Origin: Hyparrhenia diplandra
Lineage: Eukaryota > Streptophyta > Magnoliopsida > Poales > Poaceae
Direction of reading: 5' to 3'
Assembly: GCA_015847255.1 (NCBI GenBank)
Contig: JADLZK010002763.1
Location: 124,001-188,000 of the forward strand
Length of the DNA stretch: 64,000 nucleotides
Every line of letters begins with the position of its first letter. Within the stretch, counting starts at the first letter, position 1. Below, one piece after another: positions 1 through 10,012 of the stretch. The notes under the pieces are model-generated. The model saw only the letters and a program-made list of their open reading frames with translations, made no database searches and had not been told where the DNA came from. The position numbers were made by a program, and so were the translations under genes.

Positions 1-173
1 TCTTCCTCTATGTTCAGCCAGAGTGATATTGGCTCACTTTTGTCAATGTCGGTTGTTTACGCCTGCTCATATCGATAACAATTCCAATTCATGACCCTAA
101 AAGCTTAAAGTTGAACCATCATGGCATTGCCTTGATGACAACAAAAATTGAAAAGGGCAGTTGAACCTCATTT

Positions 174-789
174 TGACAAGAGGGTACCACGAAGCTAAAA
201 AGGGAAGTTCTATAGGACAGCGATTCGCCCGCGATCTTTGTATGGTCTTCGAATGTTGGCCTACAAAAGGCGACATGTCCAACGGCTAGGTGTGACTGAG
301 ATGCGTATGTTGCGTTGGTTTTCTTGGGCATACTAGAAGGGATAGAGTTCGAATGAAGATATTCGGGATAGGGTCGGGGGTGGCCCCTATCGAGGAGAAA
401 TTGATTCAACATCGGTTGAGATGGTTTGGACATGTTCAACGGAGGCCTCCCGAGGCGCCCGGTGCGTAGTGGAGTTCTAGAGCGGGTAGATAATGTAAAA
501 AGAGAGGTAGAGGCCGACCTAGACCGACTTGGGGACGAGGCGGTTAGCGAGACTTTAAGGAGTGGAATATCTCCAAGGATTTAGCTTTGGATAGGAGCGC
601 TTGGAGGCTAGCTATTAACGTGCCTCGAACCATGACTTTGTTTCCTTTTCTATCTACCCTAATCTTTATCCTTTTTTTGTCTCGTGCCTTTCTACGTTCT
701 TTTTTTGTCTTTGTTTCATATGGGTTTCATCTCTAGCCTACCCCAACTAGCTTGGGACTAAAGGCTATGTTGTTGTTGTTGTTGTTGTT
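174..789 (+). mobile_element. 5'-truncated non-LTR retrotransposon (RTE-like LINE), 3' end
   Basis: The plus strand carries the last part of a LINE ORF, with frameshifts (about 300-640; phrases such as RWFGHVQRRPPEAP and a Trp/Arg-rich tail), then a short 3' UTR ending in a (TTG)n tail at about 763-790. That tail is typical of plant RTE-clade elements, which lack poly(A). A 17-bp direct repeat, GCAGTTGAACCTCATTT, lies at 157-173 and 790-806, so both insertion edges are defined. The element lies in what should be an intron of the NDUFAF3-like gene and is in the opposite orientation to it. The clade call rests on the tail and on memory of such elements. The LINE identity is well supported. Confidence 0.8.
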
Positions 790-1178
790 GCAGTTGAACC
801 TCATTTCTCAATTCTTTACCAGTTTTCTTTTTAAAGAACAATGCTGCAAGTCAAGGTCTGCAATTTATTTGCGAAGAAGAACAATTTCCGAGCTCCTATC
901 TTACATAGCCATAACCACTTCTCATCAAAACACAATGGTCTCCGACACAAACAACTAATGCCTCTGAGACCTTAACGCATGATTGCATATCCAAAATCCA
1001 TCAATTCCCAGACCTTAACTAAAAAGAAGAATTACACACATTGCACATGAATACATAATCATATCTAAAAATAGGAAACAGGTAGCAAAGCCTCACACTT
1101 AAAAACTCTCGGCATTAATTAAACAATAATAAAATGGAAATGATGATGCGAAAGGATATGCAAGAAGAGATTGCGTAC

Positions 1179-1477
1179 GACTGGAATCGGAGCTCGTCTT
1201 CAGGGACGCTGTCGATGAGGTTGATCTGGTCGTACAACGAGAAGGTCCTCCTGCTCATATCCGCATCCCAAAGAAATCAGATAAAATCAAGTACCTATAA
1301 GCAGCAGAGAAGAAGAACAGCAACAAGTCGCATTTCCTCGGTCCAGCAGGGATCCAGCGTATACCTGAGAGACGGAAGGTGCCTGAGCCGTGCGCTGCCA
1401 GATACGGGATCACTCCGCAGCGACTTCACCAGCTGCGGCAGAGACCCCAGCGCCTTCTGCCCCCGAGCCGCTGCCAT
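1179..1477 (-). CDS. NDUFAF3-like mitochondrial complex I assembly factor, first two coding exons (partial gene)
   Basis: Two minus-strand exons can be read: 1477-1365 (37 codons plus 2 nt, donor GTATAC) and 1250-1179 (acceptor after ATGAGCAG, donor GTACGC). Exon 1 starts MAAARGQKALG and is rich in Arg, Leu and Ser without acidic residues near the start, as expected of a mitochondrial targeting peptide. Exon 2 reads FSLYDQINLIDSVPEDELRF, which I recognise as the conserved block opening the MTH938/NDUFAF3 domain of plant proteins. NDUFAF3 helps assemble the membrane arm of respiratory complex I. The remaining exons (the bulk of the MTH938 fold) are not at 1-1178, which holds intron and a LINE, so they should lie left of the window. 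An in-frame ATG further upstream at 1558 exists, but the 1477 start gives the more typical presequence. The identification is from recalled family sequence and was not searched. Confidence 0.65.
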
Positions 1478-1709
1478 CGCCTCCCTCCCGCTTCGCCGGC
1501 CGCCGGTCGGCTCCTCGGCTGGGGGCGGTCGTTCTAGAGGGGTCGGGGAATTTTTCATCGAAGTCCTTGTAAATTGTTATGGAAATTCGAACAAGTCCTC
1601 ATTTGACGCTTGGAGATTATTCGGCCCGTTTTAAACCGCGGTTGCTATGGGCTGGGCTGGGCCTTTGGTTATTTTACACATTTCAATTCCGCACTGGGCG
1701 TGCTCCGGG
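1478..1709. promoter_or_regulatory. Bidirectional promoter between NDUFAF3-like and TOM2B genes
   Basis: Only 232 bp separate the two divergent start codons. The stretch contains a tandem TGGGCTGGGCC block at about 1649-1663, that is, overlapping Site II elements (TGGGCY). In plants these are bound by TCP factors and are frequent upstream of mitochondrial, ribosomal and growth-related genes. No convincing TATA box is present for either side. The placement follows from the two gene models. The regulatory reading is inference. Confidence 0.55.
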
Positions 1710-4700
1710 ATGGCTGCGACGGCCGGCGGCGGCGGTGGTGGAGGGGCTAAGGCGGCGGTGGCGGAGCAGATAGCACAGGCAGTGCGGTCCACCTCCAACC
1801 TCCTCCAGCTCATGGAGCAGTCCTCACCCGCGCAGGTCTCCCCACCTCCTGTCCCCATCTCGTCTTGGTTGGTTCTCGAGTGTTCCGATTGTATGCATGA
1901 TTTTACAGCCGTTTACTGATCACAAGAATCAAAGCTTTGCCAAATTTGTGCGAAATTGACTAAAATTATGCAGTGGTTCGTTCATGATGTCTATCTACTC
2001 TTTAGAAACACTGAGGTTAGGAATTTTGATGGGTTTATTGCCTTGAAGGTGAAAGGATTACCCAATTCATGATTTTTTTTACAACAGTTCATGATATTAT
2101 CTTCATCTTATATTACATAACCTAGAAATTATTCTTTTGGAGTTTGCCTGCGAGTGTGCAGTAGGTAGTTTTTTTGGTCTAAGGTCATTGTTTTGCTGTA
2201 TACAAAGAACACTCGACTGCTCGAATGCATTCTTACAAATATGGGTTACCTGGGTGTACATTGTAAGGGTTCTTGCCCCCCTTTTTTACTTAATATACAG
2301 TGCACAGCTCTCCAGTGTGCTCAATAAAAGTAACCTAGAAATTGTTGGCATTCGACTACCATTGATTAAGCAGTGAAAGGGCCTCTAGCCTAATGGTTAG
2401 AGCACCTAAGTAGCACCCAACAGACCTGGGTTCGACTCTCCGTGAGAGCCGAATTTAAACGAGCTGCATTATTAAAATAAATAAATAAAAAATAGGCTGG
2501 GGTTTCCCTTGCTGATTTGTAAAAAAAAAACCCATTGATTAAGCAGTGCACTTTGATTGTTTTTTTTTTTTGACAAGGAAAAAGCACCGATATTATTAGC
2601 AGCAAACTGCTGCAATAAGGGTACAATGATGGACATTTACATTGCGTAAAGCATCATGTAGCGGGCAATTGCTACCATGATTTACATTTTTACATAAAAG
2701 AGTCATAGTAGTCTTCAACATTCTAGAAAGCCGATAGGCTTCAGTAGCAAGTGAATAAGCGTAGACATTTGCAGTCCTTTGGATCTTGAGGATTTGGACA
2801 TTCCTATTGCTTGTTTCATTGAAGAAAGCTTGAGTGAAGGGTTTAATCATCCACTGTGGTGGTGATTCAGCAGTAGTTTTGGATAGGTAGGTGGCTAGAA
2901 TTTCATTGTCCGTGAGGAAGAGGATTTCCCTCAAATTAATTCTTGCTGTGATAACAGCTGCAAAAGGCGAGTGCAGCAGACTCCGCCATCAACACCGAGG
3001 TGCAGTTATCAGCACAAACCTGTATGAGAAACCTGCACTGGTTGGAAGGGTCAACGATGGGTATCCCTAAACCTGCTGTTCTTGGTTCCTGTTGATTGCC
3101 GTCAGGGGCAATAGATGCATCAGTGAAGCATTGAGCCACTGATGGTATTTCCTGTAACCTGCAGAGAGAAAGAAGATTCATGTGCACACCCAAAGGTTCT
3201 GCACAGACCTCATTGCCTTGTATCACTTCCTTGTGCTGTTCAGCTACAAAGTTTTTAGTAGCAGGAGCAAGAGATGCAAAACTGTTATTGTTAGAATCAT
3301 GAGTAAGAGAAGACATGGTTGTTCTGATTAGTGCCTGCACATTGTGGTGGACTTGTAAGATATTCCATTGTTTCTTGTTAAACCTGAGATCATTTCTTGC
3401 TTTCCAAATGAACCAAAGTGCGGTTACAATCTTGTTTAAGTCTTCCTCTGAAGTAGTTGAATTAATAATGAGAGGAAGAGTGTCCTGTACTCCATCTTGC
3501 TCAAATGGTAGAAGAGAAGATCTGAAAGGGGGATTAGCGGAGAACCAAACAGCTCTAGAAAAATCGCAGTGGAAAAAAAGGTGGGAATCATTTTCTTTCT
3601 GTCCACAAAAAGAACATTCCTTACCAATCTTCGACGAAAATTACCTGCTCTTTCCCCAGTAGCAAGCGCTCTTCGAATCAGTCTCCAAACAAAAGTTTTG
3701 ATATTTGGAGATATGTACCTGTGCTTCCATATATTCTGAAGAATGTTGAGTGCTTGGGGTGACAGACTTCTAGCACCGTGCTCTGGCAGCTGCACCTGTA
3801 ACTGTCTGTTAAGAAATCTAAAGGCCTCTTTAGTAGTGCAGACACCTTTATTTGAAGGAGCCCACCTGACAATATCATTGCTATCTGTGGGAACAATAGA
3901 AGTACTCAAGATGGTGTTAGAAGCATTATTGTCAAAAAACTTGAGCAATAAGAGCATGGTTCCAAGATTTGGAGTTATCCATCCAAAGATCAGAAATTTT
4001 GGAGGGGAGGTTTTGTACAGTGACAGGAAGATTGAGGTGGCTGTGAATTTCTTTCCAGACTTGACACCAAGGAGTGGACCAAATGCTAGAGTCACCCTTT
4101 TTGAATTTGAATAATGCCATTATTTACTAGAATGTCTTTGATGCTCATAATAGAGGACCAGAAAGCAGATTTGATGGGGTTGTTTGTAGCGTTCCAAAAC
4201 TTGAATTTGGGTAATACTTAGATTTAAGAATTGCACTAAAAACGCATTCTTACCTGTTGCTACCTTCCATGCAGCATTTAGGAGAAGGCTTCTATTTACA
4301 GTTTGCAAGTCCCTTATACCCAAGCCTCCTTCTTTTTTTAAGGCAAACATCCTTCCATGCTCTAAAATGAAAGGAGTTTGTACAATTTTCTTCATGCACA
4401 CCTGACCACCAGAACTTTCTCGATAATAGAAGTAATTTTCGAAATGAAATCATTGGAGAATAAAATAGTGGTCATGTAATAAATAGGTATAGATGATAAG
4501 ACCGAGTTAATATACACCAATCGCCCCGCATGATTAAGTTTCCTTGCTTTGAGGTTAGTCAATTTAGCTCTAAATTTATTGATAATAAAATTGTAAGCTT
4601 TGTTCCTGTCACTATGATTGAAAATGAGGGGATGACCCAAATAAATAGAATTTGGTGCAAGGTCAGCCACAGGGAAAAACACTTTTGACTTCTAACTTAC

Positions 4701-6106
4701 TCTATTCATCCACATTTCTGCTAAAAAGGATCGAAGATTTAGCAAGGTTAGGGGTTTGACCTGAAACAGCACAAAAAATCTTGAAGAATGGAATTGATCA
4801 TACTTGCTTCTTGCTTGTTGGCCTGACCACATATAATGAGATCATCCGCAAATAAAAGAGAGTGAATATTAGGACAGTTAGGGCCAAGAGAGATTCCTTT
4901 AATCTGTTTTGCAGAGGAAAATCTTTGAAGGCATATGGATAATTCATTAACCGCAATTATAAAAAGGTAAGGTGATAGAGGGCAGCCTTGTCTTATACCT
5001 CTCTGCGGATGGAAGGATGGAGTTGGCTCACCATTGATAATAACAGACATGTTAGTAGTAGAGATGCATTTGTAAATGAGAGCAATAAAAGTGCACTTTG
5101 ATTGTTATCTAGCAACTTCCACAATACTGCGATGAAGTGTACATGTAGGTGCAGCATGGTGTTACGGTTTTAGATGGATCCTTTACTTCACGCTACAATT
5201 ACGAACATGCCAATTCACTTATTTAAGGAGTGCTACTAAGCTTATTAGTCGTTTTATAGTTCAGTTTTGTATTTTTCAGCGCCCTCTCTATCCCCTCAAG
5301 CCCCTTGTGATTCTAACTAATTTTTCCTTATATAAATCAATTAAGGTTCAGACAGTTCAAGGAACTGCCATACTTGCCATCTTTTTCCTTCAATTGATAA
5401 GTTCATGAAACTGCGGACACAACAGACATGTTGGGACTTTGATGCTATATTGTTGTTACAAATACTGACAATCAGTTTGTTAACCAAGATAATCAGCTGG
5501 GATGTACTTGTGGTCTCAGGCTCACTTGGCAAAACTACCCAAGAACCTGTTGGAAAAGGCATCCTTTGCAAAGAACACAGAGCATGTAAGAAATAAGTGT
5601 AGCATTGGATGCTAAAACTGGTTGTAAAGTAGACATTAATATGTGTCTTGTTCTAGGTGCTGCACCAACTACCTCAAGTAATTTCATCCTTGGATGCTTA
5701 TATGGACAGGAGTTTGCAAAGGTTAGCTTTCCCTATATGCATATTTAATTACTCATTCATTATCTTCTGACTATAAGTTCTAGGCTTTTCGCTAAAACTT
5801 AGTCATGGAGCTTCTTTAGCTGCATTTTTTCTATCCAGATTCCAACCAACTAGGCTGAAGTTTATTTTCGCCCTCTTTGCCTGCCAGGAAAGGACAACTT
5901 ATGTCAGTTTTTCCGCATATGATCGTTGTGTCTCAATTACTTACCAGATTTTTCTTCTTTTAAAAAAATGATGCAACACAGACTCATCAATATTTTTCTA
6001 AACAAGAAGATCAATTGGAATGACCCCCACCACATCACATTGCTCTAGGACACATAATGGTTCTTCTAAACTGCATGCATGTCCATGTCCAGATTTCCAA
6101 CCAACT

Positions 6107-6138
<32 letters not shown>

Positions 6139-6319
6139 GACAACAATAAGTTTATTTTCTTTAATATCACCTCTAATAAACTCTTCGTTTGCATATTAAA
6201 AATTGTGCAGTGCCTCTCAAATTAAGACTGTCACACAGCTCTTGTCAAACATGGAGAATACTCAGCTGAGGTCCATGTTGCCTTCCGCTCAAACAAAGAA
6301 AGATCAAAAAGAGTACTGA
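1710..6319 (+). CDS. TOM2B: Tobamovirus multiplication protein 2B-like (TOM2B), four exons, 121 aa
   Basis: Exons are 1710-1835, 5520-5585, 5657-5721 and 6211-6319, all with GT..AG introns and consistent phases (0, 0, 2), giving one uninterrupted 121-residue frame ending TGA at 6317-6319. The protein starts MAATAG followed by a glycine run (residues 6-12). A helical region around AVRSTSNLLQLMEQSSPAQ follows, then LAKLPKNLLEKASFAKNT (exon 2), a HQLPQVISSLDAYMDRSLQ block (exon 3) and a Lys-rich tail ending TKKDQKEY. No membrane segment or signal peptide is seen. The length (Arabidopsis TOM2B is about 122 aa) and these blocks match the TOM2B family as I recall it. The family encodes small basic proteins of unknown biochemical role, first found at a locus needed for efficient tobamovirus multiplication. 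Intron 1 is swollen to 3.7 kb by a SINE and a LINE. Neighbours are the divergent NDUFAF3-like gene and, 15.7 kb downstream and convergent, a TOM2A gene. None of the long naive ORFs covers the gene. Confidence 0.88.
2376..2531 (+). mobile_element. tRNA-derived SINE in TOM2B intron 1
   Basis: The 156-bp insert is bounded by a perfect 17-bp duplication, CCATTGATTAAGCAGTG, at 2359-2375 and 2532-2548. Its head carries RNA polymerase III promoter boxes: A box TAGCCTAATGG at 2386-2396 and B box GGTTCGACTC at 2429-2438, spaced as in a tRNA. An AT-rich body follows, ending in an A run (2521-2530). Length, promoter, A tail and TSD define a SINE. It is in the same orientation as TOM2B. I do not assign it to a named family. 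Confidence 0.88.
2562..5089 (-). mobile_element. 5'-truncated L1-type LINE in TOM2B intron 1
   Basis: The element lies in reverse orientation. Its poly(A) tail appears as the T run at 2560-2571, and a target duplication AGTGCACTTTGATTGTT is present at 2545-2561 and 5090-5106. From right to left the minus strand encodes the reverse transcriptase core (4748-5050, including the catalytic-type FADD box and IRQGCPLSPYLF), the RT thumb region (4392-4682), the zf-RVT region (3436-4401) and a plant-type RNase H domain (2936-3340). Frameshifts and stops separate these, so the copy is dead. The 5' truncation inside the RT domain, the RNase H order and the poly(A) are typical of plant L1 elements. Confidence 0.93.
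5834..6109 (+). repeat. Direct duplication with T tract in TOM2B intron 3
   Basis: A 21-22 bp block, TCCAGATTCCAACCAACTAG with one-base variation, occurs at 5834-5854 and 6088-6109. The first copy is followed by a few bases and AAGTTTATTTTC. The second is followed by a T tract of about 28 bp, GACAACAA and again AAGTTTATTTTC. So roughly 253 bp of intron look tandemly duplicated, with a T tract inserted in one copy. It does not touch coding sequence. Confidence 0.6.
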
Positions 6320-7868
6320 ATCTTAAGAAGAGTTAACTGATGTGTTCACCGAGACTTAATGGAAGGATGTGTTTTTGCCGTCTTGTGCTAAAGAAATTTG
6401 AGTATTGTGGTTCAAGAGATGGCTTCGCTCTATCAAGCATAAGGATTGATCGCTGCTTACTGTTTGTTCCACATTTGATGAATGCTGAATTCACATGGGT
6501 AATGCTGTTAATGTAACTACTCTTCAGGTGCCATTGGCATGCTACGGGTGCCTAGAACCTGTACCATAAGGCAAGTGTGCCTGTTAATTGCCACACTTTC
6601 TGGTCTATAAACATGATATTTTTTTGTAATTGTATTGATTGTTTGTAGGTGTAAATTAAGGTAGAAATTAAGAAGTGATGAAATGTTTAACATGGCACTA
6701 CTTTTTCGAAGTTCAATTGCATGCATACCCTATGAAGTAAGACAAATACTTCCCCTCCGTACCAGCAGGCTTATAAGGGCTCCATTGGCAAACCCTCATA
6801 TTTGAGGTTTGGATCTGTATTTAAAAACTGAATATAAATATTTCTCGAAGCTACAAATACCTAATACCTAGATCCAAGAAACCCACGGATTCAAACTAGG
6901 TCTAGCTGTTCATGAATTATGACGTTGCTTTATGTTCCTTCTCTCACCAAGTCTACAAAAAGGGGACGGGAGGGCAGATGATCCCAGCTGTGCTGTTTGT
7001 TGCTTCTCCTTGTTGCCTTGTGTCCATAGTCCATGTCTATTACTCGAGTAATCGGCAAGCTAGAGTTTTTTTTATTTTTATTTTCTCGAAGAACCAGTGG
7101 CAAGAGCATGCCGGGTACTATGTATTAACAGAGAAGGTCGGCAAGCTAGAGCTAACAATGAAGAAAAGTGATGATATATAGAGCTGTGTGCCTGGAAATG
7201 GGAGGCAATTGGAAAGAAGTGAAGGGATGAATTTGTAGAGCTCCGCTACGAATGAGAAAACATGAACAGACTCAATTGATCGAACGTTTCTCTTTCTCCT
7301 CACCACATGCATTTCTTCTGTAGGGACAACGTTGCGGCAGTGCTCAGAGTCACAGCATCTACCGGAGACAGAAGTCCTAAAATATCTCAGCTCTTGTGCT
7401 TCAATTCTTGGATGTCGATGTTGCGACTATGCGCATGATGCCATGTAGTATGATTTTTTACGCCCTTCGTTCATGTATCTAAGATTTGGTCGCCTTCATC
7501 TTCCCTTCAACAATCTTTCGATGTTCCATACATTACCAAATGATCTAGTGTATACTGATGACTTGATCTGGTGCATCTTTTAATGTCATTTGAACTTGAA
7601 TCTCGCTCGTTCTTCATTCATTTTGTTGATGGCGCCGTTGGTCTGTCTGGGTAGACTGAGGGCAGCTTGAGGCATCAAGTTCCACGCTGGCGCACTGAAA
7701 TGGCACGTCAGTGAAAATGACAAAAACGTAGGTTAGTTCCTATTTTCTGGACAAATTTGTAGTTGTCACGATAAAACTGGTAAACGGAGAGATCGTCATC
7801 AACCATATTATTAGCAAATAATCCTATGTTAGAGGGGGGTCGTGTTCCTTTCCTGATTGACCCGATGA
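6320..7868. other. TOM2B 3' flank and intergenic DNA, no gene seen
   Basis: After the TOM2B stop codon there is an AT-rich stretch that should hold the 3' UTR and polyadenylation region. The only open frames are short (up to 89 codons), low in coding character and not conserved-looking. No tRNA, MITE ends or other repeats were recognised. Confidence 0.5.
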
Positions 7869-7965
7869 GGCCCATGGGCCAGGTGCACCGCTGCGCTCCT
7901 TCTGGGCCTCCGCCATCGAGCCCCATGACATCTAGGGTTTGGTGTCTACCGTCTGGTCTATAAAA
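7869..7965 (+). promoter_or_regulatory. snoRNA-type promoter: Site II elements, telo box and TATA box
   Basis: In order: a GGCCCATGGGCC palindrome at 7869-7880 (two Site II halves), a second TGGGCC at 7903-7908, a telo box TAGGGTTT at 7933-7940 and TATAAAA at 7959-7965. Telo box plus Site II is the known promoter signature of plant ribosomal protein genes and of independently transcribed snoRNA clusters. A start near 7990 would give a transcript running through the two C/D snoRNAs at 8098 and 8306. The motifs are seen directly. The link to the snoRNAs is inferred from orientation and spacing. Confidence 0.7.
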
Positions 7966-8097
7966 CACAGGGCGCAGGGAAAGATTCCCCATCGCCGCCG
8001 TCGCCCGCGCTTGCTGTTCTGACGGTTCTTCTGCCCTCATCTCTCTCTCTCGCTGTTTGTTTGCGTTTGCCGATTACTACATCTTTTTAGCATTTGC

Positions 8098-8186
8098 TTG
8101 GCTATGAGGAAAGAAATCCGTGTGCCGGAGGCATCCGCAGGATGCCGGTGTTGGTTCCACAAATCCTCTAAGAAGTTCTGAGCCAA
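8098..8186 (+). ncRNA. Box C/D snoRNA, U61-like (18S rRNA 2'-O-methylation guide)
   Basis: An 89-nt unit is closed by TTGGC (8098-8102) pairing with GCCAA (8182-8186). A C box ATGAGGA (8104-8110, one mismatch to RTGATGA) and a D box CTGA (8178-8181) flank the body. Directly upstream of the D box is CCTCTAAGAAGTT, complementary (one G-U pair) to the 18S rRNA segment AGCTTCTTAGAGG. By the +5 rule it directs methylation of the U corresponding to human 18S U1442, the U61 (SNORD61) target. A perfect hairpin, GGCATCC-GCA-GGATGCC, sits mid-molecule. The weak C box is the main doubt. Confidence 0.7.
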
Positions 8187-8305
8187 CTTGCTTTTTCTCT
8201 ATCTCAGATTGCTTCCAACTGATCCGGTACTATTGTTTGCTTGGTCTCTCTTGTGATTTTCGGTGCTGGTTTCTTTTTGGATATTTGTTTGTGACTTTCA
8301 TTTTC

Positions 8306-8400
8306 GATGCGAGGTGATGATGAATGTATGAAAGTCTGTCAATCCCCTGATGTCACAAAGTGATGACTCCTCATACATCCCGACAGGCTCTGATCGCATC
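8306..8400 (+). ncRNA. Box C/D snoRNA, U33-like (18S rRNA 2'-O-methylation guide)
   Basis: The 95-nt unit has a perfect 7-bp terminal stem (GATGCGA 8306-8312 with TCGCATC 8394-8400), C box GTGATGA (8314-8320), D' box CTGA (8347-8350), C' box GTGATGA (8360-8366) and D box CTGA (8390-8393). Upstream of D', AGTCTGTCAATCC (8333-8345) is complementary over 13 nt to the conserved 18S segment GGATTGACAGACT. The +5 position selects the first U of GGAUUG, equivalent to human 18S U1326 (U33/SNORD33) and yeast Um1269 (snR55). The second guide, before the D box, has no rRNA target that I recognise. All four boxes and the stem are canonical. Confidence 0.88.
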
Positions 8401-8712
8401 TGCGGCCAATCTGAATTTTCCTCTTTATTTTCAAGTTAAAATGTATCTAATTTGAAATTCAAACTGGGTTAAATGATTGTACATGCGGATATGCCCGGAC
8501 CTGTTCTTAAAATTATCAGGTAAGTCTAACGCTAGGATTACAGCTCTCCAACCACTTTCGTCTCTGGAACATGACAGCTCGGGACCAGCCAGGATCTCAG
8601 ATCTCCAGCTTAAAAGAGCAACAAGTAATTTATAAAAAGGTGATAAGTAATTTAAGAACTGATGAAAAGAGCACTGTGATACGATTATAAAAGGGTGATA
8701 AAGTAATTTATA

Positions 8713-8932
8713 CTACCTCCATTCAAAATTATTGAGAATATATTTTAAAGATTTATGATTTCAATTAAGTTAAATATAATTAATAAACAATCCATTAACA
8801 CTTGGTTGACATATAAATATTATTATTGTATCTCATAAATTTGGTCAAACTTAAGAATACTTTTGACTAAAGCTAACAATACTTTAACTATTTAAAATTC
8901 TTAGAATCACTTCTGATTCTGAATGTAGCGAG
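8713..8932. mobile_element. Stowaway-like MITE (220 bp)
   Basis: Terminal inverted repeats begin CTACCTCCATTC and end GAATGTAGCGAG, flanked by TA dinucleotides at 8711-8712 and 8933-8934, as for Tc1/mariner-derived Stowaway elements. The interior is AT-rich and noncoding. Confidence 0.75.
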
Positions 8933-9027
8933 TATTATATAAATGGTAATGATATAATTGATGTTCACATAGAAATTGCAATTTTGATAAATTGGTTGAT
9001 AAACTCATGAAATGTGATTGCTTAGTT

Positions 9028-9143
9028 CTTTTTTGCAATCTTGGTGCCTAAATCATCTCAATTGATTTTAGGAGCCAATAAAACAATCTTTTTTTCGCAT
9101 CTTGGTGTCTAAAAATCATCTCAATTGATTTTGGTAACCAATA
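9028..9143. repeat. Two-copy tandem repeat of about 55-60 bp
   Basis: Two adjacent copies share CATCTCAATTGATTTT and CTTGGTG blocks (9028-9080 and 9088-9143), each starting with a T-rich run and ending in CCAATA. The flanking interval 8935-9416 is otherwise AT-rich and noncoding. Confidence 0.65.
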
Positions 9144-9419
9144 TACCGATCACCATTCCATTTGCAACGGTCACTTTGGCCCGTCTGAATCTTCAAACTT
9201 AATAGAATACAACGATAAATTGAGGGCACGATGACATAATATACATCAAAGTAGCATGGTTTTTTAGCATGAATATTCACGTGGATACGGTAATTTAGAA
9301 TCTGATTGCACGTAGATGCAAAGATAAGATATGAAATTGATAATTTCTTGATTATGGTTTATTTGTAAATTATAGTGAGGTGAAATTGATAAAATTAAAT
9401 TGATTATGGATTTTTGTTA

Positions 9420-9859
9420 GAGCATCTCCAAGAGTTTTGGCAAAAATAGTTTGACAATTTCCCTATTTGTCAAATGTGAAATGCAAATGTCAAGTCAAAA
9501 AGAGTTTATCTCCAATAGTTTGGCATAATTCATTTGCCAAACTTAAGATCTAATTTACATCGAAACCCTAGAAGAGAAACAAAATTATGTTTATGTTCTT
9601 CCACCTCTTGAAAACTTACCTCGGGAACCCCGAGAGGTAAAACAAAATTATGTTTATGCCCTTCCACCTCTTCTAATATCGCACGCATGTGCGTGGATGC
9701 CAAGCGTCTTAGCGGCGCATAAATGCGTAAACGGCTTGATTTGCCAACACTCATTAAATTGTCAACTCCAAATGTCAAACTATTGGAGAGAGTTTTTGGA
9801 GTTTTTTTTGGCAAAATTTGAGAATGCCAAACACAAATGGCAAACTGTTGGAGTTGCTC
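9420..9859. mobile_element. Tourist/PIF-Harbinger-like MITE (440 bp)
   Basis: The left end reads GAGCATCTCCAAGAGTTTTGGC and the right end is its inverted counterpart (TGTTGGAGTTGCTC). A 3-bp TTA duplication flanks it at 9417-9419 and 9860-9862. Subterminal motifs TTTGGCA/TGCCAAA recur inside. There is no coding potential; the short reading frames are shadows. Confidence 0.8.
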
Positions 9860-10012
9860 TTAGATTATACGTGGATTAATTGATGTTTAATTGTTTTTGC
9901 AACTAAATAAAAATAGTTAAATCTAAAACAATTCATAAGTTTACCATAAATATATATTTAGGTGAAGACACTTTATATCAAAATTGTAGTCCTTGATGCA
10001 TATTATTTTTTT

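Noticed and set aside
1134..1634. 166-codon plus-strand open frame upstream of TOM2B
   Set aside because: It is antisense to the NDUFAF3-like exons, which have splice sites and a recognisable protein block.
2376..2455. Possible tRNA gene (good A and B boxes)
   Set aside because: It has no proper acceptor stem, is followed by an AT-rich body and A tail, and the whole 156 bp is flanked by a 17-bp target duplication, so it is a SINE head.
7708..8040. 110-codon minus-strand open frame
   Set aside because: It runs antisense through the snoRNA promoter motifs (Site II, telo box, TATA) and has no recognisable domain.
8187..8305. A third snoRNA between the two C/D snoRNAs
   Set aside because: A CTGA occurs near 8218 but there is no C box or closing stem around it.
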